A stretch of 11,832 nt of DNA, taken from positions 1-11,832 of the forward strand of contig JACDBQ010000455.1 in NCBI GenBank assembly GCA_013694845.1. The letters run 5' to 3'. Numbering within the stretch: position 1 is the first letter of the stretch; the number at the start of each line of letters is the position of its first letter. Below are positions 6,288 through 11,832 of this stretch, piece after piece. Source of the DNA: Acidobacteriota bacterium (GTDB lineage: Bacteria > Acidobacteriota > Vicinamibacteria > Vicinamibacterales > 2-12-FULL-66-21). The notes beneath the pieces were generated by a model that was given only the letters and a program-made list of their open reading frames with translations, was not told where the DNA came from and made no database searches. Made by a program: the position numbers and the translations under genes.

Positions 6288-9200
6288 AGTTTGCCGCGTT
6301 CTGCGTCCGGCGTCCGGCATTCACGACGGTCATGATCATGGCGCTCGTCGTGACCGGCATGTTCTCCTTCCGGGATCTGACGGTCGATCTGCTGCCCAAG
6401 GCGGATCCTGCAACCGTGTCCGTAGCCGTGCGGCTACCGGGCGCGAGCCCCGACGAAATGAGCTCGTCGATCGCCGAACCGCTGGAACAGGCGCTCAGCG
6501 GCGTGGCCGGGGTGGACCAGATCGAGTCGCGCCTCGGGGTGGGCAGCGCGCGGATCACGATTCGCTTCGTGCTCGAGCGCGACATCAACGAAGCGGCGCA
6601 GGACGTTCGGGAGAAGGTTGCCGGCGCCCTCGGCCGCCTGCCGCCGCAGGTCGAGCCGCCCGTCATTGCGAAAGTCGATCCGGAGGCCCAGCCGATCTTC
6701 ACCGTCGCGGTCGGCGGGCCGTACGACTTGCGGGCCCTGACGGAAGTCGCCGACAAGCGTATCCGGCGGGCGCTCGAAGCCGTCAACGGTGTCGGCGAAG
6801 TGACCGTGGCCGGAGGCCGCGGGCGGGAAGTGCACGTCGAGGTGGACATCGAGAAGCTCACAGCGCACGGTCTCGGCGTGAGCCAGGTGCGCGACGCGCT
6901 CGCCTCCGACAACGTCGAGATTCCCGGCGGCCGCATCGACCAGGGGGACGCCGAGGTCATGCTGCGCACGCCCGGCCGCTTCGAACGCGTCGAACAGTTC
7001 GGGCAGATCGTCGTCACGACCCAGAACGGGTCGCCGATTCGGGTCGCGGACGTTGCCGACGTCAAGGACACCGAGGAAGAGGCCCGCACGTCCGCCTTTC
7101 TTCGTGGCCAGCGCGCCGTCGTCATCGACGTACGGCGCCAGTCGGGCCAGAACACGATCCGGGTCATCGAGGGGATCAAGCAGGCGCTCGCCGAGCTGCG
7201 GCCGCGTCTGCCCGCAGACCTCAAGCTGGTCTACACGCGCGATGACTCGCAGTTCATCTACGCGTCGATCGCCTCGCTCGAGGAGCACCTGATCCTCGGC
7301 AGCCTGCTGGCCAGTCTCGTCGTGTTCCTGTTCATCCGCAACGTTCCGGCGATGATCATCAGCGCGCTCGCAATCCCCGCCTCGCTGATCGCGACCTTTA
7401 CGCTGATGCGGGCGCTCGACTTCACGCTGAACACGATGACCCTTCTCGGCCTCACGCTCGCGGTCGGTATCGTGATCGACGACGCCATCGTGGTGATCGA
7501 AAACATTTTTCGTAAGATCGACGAAGAAGGGCTGCCGCCGTTCCGGGCCGCGATCGAAGGAACCGGCGAGGTGCTGCTGGCCGTCGGGGCCACCTCGCTC
7601 TCGCTCGTCGTCATCTTTCTGCCGGTCGCGTTCATGACCGGCTACGCACAGCGGTTCATCTACCCCTTCGGGGTCACGATGGCCTGCGCGATCCTGGTGT
7701 CGCTGGTCGTCAGCGTCTCGCTGACGCCGATGCTGGCGGCGAGGCTCCTGGTCCCGGCCGGCCGTGGTCACGGCCGCCAGCGGAGCTTCTACCGCCGCAT
7801 CGACGCCGCCTACACCCGGAGCCTCCTGTGGTCGCTGTCCCACCGCGGCGTGATTGTCGGGATCAGCCTTCTCACGTTCGCGGCGACCTTTCCGCTGGCC
7901 GGCGTCGTCGGACGATCATTCCTCCCCAACGAAGACCAGGGGGAGTTCGATCTCACGGTCGACGCGCCGGAAGGCACCTCGCTCGCGGGGATGGAGAAGC
8001 TGGTGCTGGAGGTCGGCAAGCGGCTGGAAACGGTACCGGGCGTGGCCGAGGTCATGCCGACCATCTTCGAGCGGGTCAATCATTCACACCTGTTCGTCAA
8101 ACTTCAGCCGATCGAGGAGCGCTCGCTGTCGCAGGAAGACGTGGCGACGCTGGCACGCGACGCGATGACGCCCTTCGCCGCGTATCGCCCAACGGTCGTC
8201 CTCAAGTCTGCGATCGGTGGAGGGGAAAGCGCCAACTGGCCGATCCTCGTCAACCTCTATGGCGCCGATCTGCAGACGCTCGGCACCTACGCCATCCGAT
8301 TGAACGAGCGCTTACAGACCTTGCCGCCTTTCATCGACGTCAAGGCCCGTGTCAACCTGGGTAACCCGGAGATCCGCGTCGCGGTGGACCGTCAGCGTGC
8401 GGCCGATCTCGGCGTGCGCGTGCGCGACCTGGCCGGCGCGCTTCGATTGATGGTGAGCGGCGAAGACGAGATCACTACCTTCCGCGAAGACGGCGAGCGC
8501 TACCCGGTCAAGATGCGCGTCCGCGCCGACCAGCGTGACGACGTCGACGCCGTCGGCGGCCTCATGGTGCCGGCTGCCAGCGGCAAGCTGGTCCGGATCG
8601 ACAACGTGGCACAGCTCCAGCGCGGTGAGGGACCGACCTCGATCACGAGGCTCGACCGGGAGTTCTCGGTAGGCGTGTCAGCAGATCTCCGCCCGGGCTA
8701 CGCGCTCGACGCGGCCACTCCGCTGGTGCAGGCGGAGCTCCGGAAGCTCGATCTGCCGTCCGACTACCGGGCCCGGTTCGCCGGGCAGTCGGAGCTGCTC
8801 GACCAGACGGCCGCCAACATGCTGCTCGCGATCGCGCTCGCCAGCATCTTCGTCTACATGGTGCTGGCGGCGCAGTTCGAGAGCTTCACCCAGCCATTGA
8901 TCATCATGACCGCCCTCCCGCTGTCGGTGCCCTTCGCCCTTCTGACCCTCGCGGCGACCGGACGGGTGCTCAACCTCTGGAGCACCCTGGGGATCCTGCT
9001 CCTGCTCGGAATCGTGAAGAAGAACGCCATCCTGCAGGTCGACTACACGAACGTGTTGCGCAGGCGCGGCACACCGGTGGATGTGGCGCTCGTCGAGGCA
9101 TCGCGGACCCGCCTCCGGCCGATCCTGATGACGACGGCCGCGATCATCGCGGGGTTGATCCCGACCGCGTTCGGGGAAGGTGCGGGCGCACGCCAGCGCG

Positions 9201-9388
9201 GCGACATCGCGGTGACGATCATCGGCGGGCAGACGCTCTGCCTGTTCCTTACGCTGCTGCTGGTGCCGGTCGCGTACTCGCTCACGGAGGAGGCGCGCAT
9301 CAGGCTGCAGTCGTCGCGCGTCGGCGCCGCGGCGGGGCGCTGGGCCGGCAGGTTCATCCGGCGGCCTACCGCCGATCCCCTGGGCTGA
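6284..9388 (+). CDS. RND (HAE1-type) multidrug efflux pump, inner-membrane permease
   Basis: This 1034-residue protein is a full-length, AcrB-like proton-driven exporter. TM1 is at about 11-29, followed by a large periplasmic porter domain. TM2-7 lie at about 334-541, a second porter domain at about 545-845, and TM8-12 at about 846-1000. The proton-relay residues are present: Asp399 and Asp400 in GIVIDDAIVVIEN (TM4), Lys913 in VKKNAIL (TM10) and Arg945 in RLRPILMT (TM11). The paired Asp followed by AIVVIEN favours the HAE1 (drug/hydrophobe) class over heavy-metal CusA-type pumps. A strong purine-rich ribosome binding site precedes ATG 6284, which overlaps the adaptor stop. No outer-membrane TolC-like gene and no TetR/MarR regulator is in the window, so the channel must come from elsewhere. 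The C-terminus is basic and probably cytoplasmic. Confidence 0.95.
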   Translation: MKFAAFCVRRPAFTTVMIMALVVTGMFSFRDLTVDLLPKADPATVSVAVRLPGASPDEMSSSIAEPLEQALSGVAGVDQIESRLGVGSARITIRFVLERDINEAAQDVREKVAGALGRLPPQVEPPVIAKVDPEAQPIFTVAVGGPYDLRALTEVADKRIRRALEAVNGVGEVTVAGGRGREVHVEVDIEKLTAHGLGVSQVRDALASDNVEIPGGRIDQGDAEVMLRTPGRFERVEQFGQIVVTTQNGSPIRVADVADVKDTEEEARTSAFLRGQRAVVIDVRRQSGQNTIRVIEGIKQALAELRPRLPADLKLVYTRDDSQFIYASIASLEEHLILGSLLASLVVFLFIRNVPAMIISALAIPASLIATFTLMRALDFTLNTMTLLGLTLAVGIVIDDAIVVIENIFRKIDEEGLPPFRAAIEGTGEVLLAVGATSLSLVVIFLPVAFMTGYAQRFIYPFGVTMACAILVSLVVSVSLTPMLAARLLVPAGRGHGRQRSFYRRIDAAYTRSLLWSLSHRGVIVGISLLTFAATFPLAGVVGRSFLPNEDQGEFDLTVDAPEGTSLAGMEKLVLEVGKRLETVPGVAEVMPTIFERVNHSHLFVKLQPIEERSLSQEDVATLARDAMTPFAAYRPTVVLKSAIGGGESANWPILVNLYGADLQTLGTYAIRLNERLQTLPPFIDVKARVNLGNPEIRVAVDRQRAADLGVRVRDLAGALRLMVSGEDEITTFREDGERYPVKMRVRADQRDDVDAVGGLMVPAASGKLVRIDNVAQLQRGEGPTSITRLDREFSVGVSADLRPGYALDAATPLVQAELRKLDLPSDYRARFAGQSELLDQTAANMLLAIALASIFVYMVLAAQFESFTQPLIIMTALPLSVPFALLTLAATGRVLNLWSTLGILLLLGIVKKNAILQVDYTNVLRRRGTPVDVALVEASRTRLRPILMTTAAIIAGLIPTAFGEGAGARQRGDIAVTIIGGQTLCLFLTLLLVPVAYSLTEEARIRLQSSRVGAAAGRWAGRFIRRPTADPLG

Positions 9389-9393
9389 GAATA

Positions 9394-9430
9394 GACGGGA
9401 GGGTGGCGCACAGGCACCAGCCCTCCCGTC
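9394..9430. terminator. Probable bidirectional terminator between convergent genes
   Basis: A perfect 10-bp inverted repeat, GACGGGAGGG (9394-9403) and CCCTCCCGTC (9421-9430), extends by three further pairs (TGG/CCA) past a one-base bulge. It sits 5 bases after the pump stop and 3 bases after the stop of the minus-strand propeller gene. The flanking T-runs are weak (TATTCT on the minus strand), so termination strength is uncertain. Confidence 0.7.
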
Positions 9431-9433
9431 CGT

Positions 9434-10249
9434 TCAACGAGACTTCGCAGCCGACGTCGACGAGAAGATCTGGGGCATTTCGTACGTGAGTACGGCGTTG
9501 AGTTGCTTGTCGGACACGATCACCGCGTTGTGCTTGGGATCGAGGTCGAGGCCGCGCGGCTTCACCAGCATCCCGTTCGGACCGCCGACCGTGTAACGCG
9601 GTGGCACCGCCCCGTGATCATCGATACTCCAGACGCCGACGTAACCGGCCTGCTGCACGACAAAGATGAGGCCTCCCTCCGGGTAGACCCGCATGTTCCC
9701 CGGGTTGCCGAGTCGAGAGTTCGCCCCGCTGATGACACGCTTCGGCTTGACGTTGCCGGCGGCCGTGCGGTCGAAGATCGCCAGCTGCGAGCCACCGCCG
9801 CCGGGCAGATCGGCGCCGATGACGATCAGGTTGCGAACATGGTCGATCGCGACAGTGCCGGCCGCGGTGAAGCCGGTATCGGGGCCTCCCAGCACGCGCT
9901 TCGGAGCCACATTGCCGTTGGCCGTCCGATCGAAGACAAGCACATGGTCGCCTTCCGGCACGTAGATCTCGCCGTTGTACGGATCGACCGCGAGCCGGTC
10001 CATGGCCGTGATGCGCGTCCGTGATCCCTGGATGACGCGAACGGGTGGTTCTTCGCCTCTCGCGGAACCCTTGAAGACAAGGATGGCCTGGCCGAACTGC
10101 TGCGGCACGACGATTTCGTCGTGCAGGTGGTCATAGTCGATCCCGTGCATCGTCCGGCCGAGCATGGTCGTCTGGCCTTCGATCGAGCCCTTCCGAACCG
10201 CATTTCCGTCCGCCAGCCTGGCGAACGCCGCAATCTGCGGATGGGCCAC
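9434..10249 (-). CDS. C-terminal part of the NHL/beta-propeller-like repeat protein, after the in-frame TGA
   Basis: These 271 residues continue the upstream protein in the same frame with no gap after TGA 10250-10252. They hold the second half of repeat 7 (1-25) and repeats 8-12 (about 31-75, 83-121, 129-175, 180-223 and 229-260). Each repeat has the pattern of a (V/I)D-x-x-x-(N/G)-x-(I/L)(Y/V)V strand pair followed by (V/L)(V/I)(F/Y) and often GNVxPKRVIxG. The segment could in principle begin at the GTG that follows the TGA (10249-10247). However, no Shine-Dalgarno sequence lies at a useful distance, and there is no signal peptide, so independent translation of a secreted domain is unlikely. 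I read it as the cut-off half of one gene. Confidence 0.7.
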   Translation of the reverse strand: MAHPQIAAFARLADGNAVRKGSIEGQTTMLGRTMHGIDYDHLHDEIVVPQQFGQAILVFKGSARGEEPPVRVIQGSRTRITAMDRLAVDPYNGEIYVPEGDHVLVFDRTANGNVAPKRVLGGPDTGFTAAGTVAIDHVRNLIVIGADLPGGGGSQLAIFDRTAAGNVKPKRVISGANSRLGNPGNMRVYPEGGLIFVVQQAGYVGVWSIDDHGAVPPRYTVGGPNGMLVKPRGLDLDPKHNAVIVSDKQLNAVLTYEMPQIFSSTSAAKSR

Positions 10250-11641
10250 TCAATTGGGGACGAGAATTTCTTCTCGCTTGGAGTCGTACGTCAGCGCACC
10301 CGGATTGCCGATCATCAACGACGGGGCTGATTCGGGAGCGTTGCGAATCGTGCGAAGCGGAGCGATGTCGCCCGCCGCGGTCAGCGGATAGGCGGTCGCC
10401 GAGTGGCCGCCGAAATTGGCGACCCAGAGCTCATTGTTCGTGCGGTCGACCGCGACCGAGGTGGGATTGGCGAGTTTGGTCTTCGCTCCCTTCAGAACGC
10501 GCTTCGGCGCGACGTCACCCTGCGCATCCGCATCGAATACCAGGACCGACGGACCCATGTCGTTGGCCACGAACAACTCACGCCGCTCCGGATCATAGGC
10601 GATGCCGGTCGGCCAGTTGAGTTGAGTCTTTGGTCCCTGGATCTGCCGCAGCGGGCGGTCATTGCCCTTCGCCGCCAGCGCGTGGACGGTGATGGACGGC
10701 TGGGCGTGCGTTCCGCTGCCCGGAATCGCGTACTCGCGGCCGAGCGGCCAGTTGGCCTTGTCGCGGCCCTTGCCCGAGCCCGGCACGCCCGTCCGGATCT
10801 CGCGATCGGCACGGCGCAGGCCGCGGGAGCCGTAATTCGCGACAAAAAACACTTCCGACTTCGGGTCGATGGCAATCCCGTGGGGATCGGCGAGGCCTGT
10901 ATCATCGCCCTGAAGCAGCCGGACCGGCGCGTCGTTCTTGTCGGCGTCCTTGCGGAAGACTACGACCGTCGAGTCATGCTGCGTGGTCAGGAACATCTCG
11001 CTGCGCTTTTCGTCAACCGCCATGTTGAACGTTCCGTGCGGTGTGTGCAGCGCGCGCTTCGGTTGGACGTCCCCCTCCGCGCCCTGGCGAAACACGACGA
11101 GTGTATCGACCGTGTCATTGTTTGGTGCGAACAGGTCGCCGTTGGCGGGATCCAGATACAGACCCGACTGGAACTCAATCAAGGAGTTATCGCCGGATAT
11201 GACCCGTTTCGGTTTGCTCGCTTCGGCGCCGGCGGCGGTGTTCTCCAGGCGGTCGTAGGCGAGGATCTGGAAGAGGTTTTCGTCGGTGACGATCACTTCA
11301 TTGCGCTGCGGATCCACCGCGATGGCGGCGAACGCGGGATATTTATCCTGCACTCTTCGCTGCGGTCCCCCCGCGAACACCTGCGTCTCGGTGCCAAGCG
11401 GCAGTCCCGGCCGTTCGCTCTGATACTCGGTCGCGCGTTCGGCGCGCTGGACTGCGCTCGGCAGCATGCAGACCGTGTTGTCCATGTCGGGCAACGCGGT
11501 TACCTTGACCAGTCGGCCGTGCTCGTACCGATCGGCAGCCAGGTTCGACGAATGCCCCGCCGAAAGCAGAAGTCCTGAGGTGAGCGCGCCCGCCCCCAGC
11601 AGGCGTGGCCACCGGCGCCCCAATGGATGTGATTCAGCCAT
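10250..11641 (-). CDS. N-terminal part of a secreted NHL/beta-propeller-like repeat protein
   Basis: This 463-residue segment begins at ATG 11641, preceded by GGAGGGAGAG. An upstream in-frame ATG at 11680 would only add 13 basic residues and lacks this ribosome binding site. The N-terminus is a signal peptide (RRWPRLLGAGALTSGLLLSAG), so the product is probably periplasmic or extracellular. Residues 45-100 are a non-repeat lead-in. Six repeats follow at about 103-150, 153-200, 203-245, 250-336, 341-385 and 390-434, then the first half of repeat 7. Typical units read NPTSVAVDRTNNELWVANF...AAGDIAPLRTI. Repeat 4 carries a charged insert at about 271-318. The repeats resemble NHL/SMP-30/YncE-type beta-propellers, which usually bind ligands or partners; no catalytic residues are evident. 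The frame ends at TGA 10250-10252 but continues in the same frame afterwards. Confidence 0.82.
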   Translation of the reverse strand: MAESHPLGRRWPRLLGAGALTSGLLLSAGHSSNLAADRYEHGRLVKVTALPDMDNTVCMLPSAVQRAERATEYQSERPGLPLGTETQVFAGGPQRRVQDKYPAFAAIAVDPQRNEVIVTDENLFQILAYDRLENTAAGAEASKPKRVISGDNSLIEFQSGLYLDPANGDLFAPNNDTVDTLVVFRQGAEGDVQPKRALHTPHGTFNMAVDEKRSEMFLTTQHDSTVVVFRKDADKNDAPVRLLQGDDTGLADPHGIAIDPKSEVFFVANYGSRGLRRADREIRTGVPGSGKGRDKANWPLGREYAIPGSGTHAQPSITVHALAAKGNDRPLRQIQGPKTQLNWPTGIAYDPERRELFVANDMGPSVLVFDADAQGDVAPKRVLKGAKTKLANPTSVAVDRTNNELWVANFGGHSATAYPLTAAGDIAPLRTIRNAPESAPSLMIGNPGALTYDSKREEILVPN

Positions 11642-11648
11642 GACTCTC

Positions 11649-11653
11649 CCTCC
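11649..11653 (-). promoter_or_regulatory. Ribosome binding site that sets the propeller gene start at 11641
   Basis: On the minus strand GGAGG ends 7 bases before ATG 11641. This is strong, well-spaced support for that start over the in-frame ATG at 11680. Confidence 0.7.
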
Positions 11654-11727
11654 ACGAGCCACGCAACGCGGCTCGCGCACTCGCCACAGACAACGTCAAT
11701 ACGATATCAGAGCGTCCGGCAAAACCT

Positions 11728-11759
11728 GGGCGCACAAACGCCCGTCGCACTCTATAATA
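11728..11759. promoter_or_regulatory. Possible divergent promoter region with a small inverted repeat
   Basis: A perfect -10-like TATAAT lies at 11753-11758 on the plus strand, and the same segment reads TATTAT on the minus strand. Just upstream, GGGCG and CGCCC (11728-11732 and 11739-11743) form a 5-bp inverted repeat with a 6-base spacer where a plus-strand -35 would lie. No good -35 hexamer is visible on either strand, so this is a weak call. Confidence 0.3.
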
Positions 11760-11768
11760 CGCCTTTTA

Positions 11769-11832
11769 ATGGTCCGACCTTTATCCCCGCCACCATCGTC
11801 TCCCCGGTCGGCGGCAGTCCTCACCTGTGTCC
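11769..11832 (+). CDS. Possible N-terminus of a divergent gene running off the window
   Basis: An ATG at 11769 opens a frame that stays open for 21 codons to the window edge and begins MVRPLSPPPSSPRSAA. It lies 11 bases after the TATAAT, so it would be nearly leaderless. There is no ribosome binding site and too little sequence to recognise, so the call rests only on position and the open frame. Confidence 0.2.
   Translation, partial: MVRPLSPPPSSPRSAAVLTCV

Larger units (their letters stand above)
9434..11641 (-). pseudogene. Whole beta-propeller gene interrupted by one in-frame TGA
   Basis: Translating through TGA 10250-10252 gives one continuous 735-codon frame with a signal peptide and twelve 40-50-residue repeats; the TGA is at codon 464, inside repeat 7. 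The repeat before the stop (EEILVPN) and after it (AHPQIAAFARLADGN) joins cleanly when aligned with repeat 8 (DEIVVPQ, then AILVFKGSARG). A single substitution from a sense codon explains this best. Sequencing error, a recent null mutation and genuine readthrough remain possible. Several other genes here end at TGA, so a general TGA-to-sense code is unlikely. Confidence 0.65.

Noticed and set aside
6434..7843. A 469-codon open frame on the minus strand opposite the RND pump gene.
   Set aside because: Its sequence is Arg/Asp/Gly/His-rich low-quality protein, and it lies opposite a clear AcrB-type gene. It is a shadow frame caused by high GC.
6284..9388. Heavy-metal (CusA/CzcA-type) identity for the RND pump.
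   Set aside because: The TM4 motif IDDAIVVIEN with two adjacent Asp residues fits the HAE1 drug-efflux class, and no metal-binding Met or His motif is evident in the adaptor.
10208..10276. Hairpins around the in-frame TGA (CGAGAA/TTCTCG with a GAAA loop before it; an 8-bp stem with a GGC loop 23 bases after it), considered as a selenocysteine insertion signal.
   Set aside because: The downstream stem is too far from the TGA, and its 3-base loop lacks the GGU-type apical loop and bulged U of bacterial SECIS elements. A selenocysteine in a variable propeller loop also makes little sense.
10403..11578. A 391-codon open frame on the plus strand opposite the propeller gene.
   Set aside because: It mirrors the repeats of the real gene, has no ribosome binding site or domain, and is explained by GC-rich antisense composition.

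Overview
The window is about 11.8 kb of GC-rich, densely coding bacterial DNA. A Tat-type signal, a probable lipoprotein signal on a membrane-fusion protein and an RND pump point to a diderm (Gram-negative) organism. The overall style (secreted methyltransferase-like protein, long NHL-type repeat protein) resembles soil Acidobacteriota or similar lineages, but that placement is a guess. I see no rRNA, tRNA, CRISPR array, insertion sequence, integrase or phage gene.

Layout. Positions 1-168 hold the C-terminal end of a probable extracytoplasmic beta-sandwich protein. After a gap of about 140 bases comes a seven-gene plus-strand run (307-9388) in which no gap exceeds 30 bases: a signal-peptide-bearing SAM-methyltransferase-like protein; the three subunits of a molybdenum hydroxylase of the xanthine dehydrogenase/PaoABC type (Tat-signalled 2Fe-2S subunit, Mo subunit, and an FAD subunit with an extra four-cysteine loop); a small unrecognised protein; and an RND membrane-fusion protein plus HAE1-type RND pump. 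Three of the junctions are 4-base start/stop overlaps (ATGA, TTGA, ATGA), which suggests translational coupling. A perfect hairpin lies over the methyltransferase stop codon and may set its expression apart from the oxidoreductase genes.

A GC-rich hairpin at 9394-9430 lies between the convergent transcription units and probably terminates both. The minus strand from 11641 to 9434 encodes one long secreted NHL/beta-propeller-like repeat protein with twelve repeats, enough for two six-bladed propellers. It is interrupted by an in-frame TGA in repeat 7, and the frame and repeat pattern continue directly after it. The last 190 bases look like a divergent promoter region.

How the genes may work together: the Tat-signalled small subunit suggests that the molybdenum hydroxylase is exported folded to the periplasm, where it would oxidise aldehydes or N-heteroaromatics. 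The co-directional RND pump lacks a TolC-like partner here and could expel related toxic compounds. That link is inferred from gene order only. The most notable observations are the in-frame TGA in the propeller gene, the apparently exported methyltransferase fold, the small unknown protein between the hydroxylase and the pump, and the hydroxylase-pump arrangement itself.
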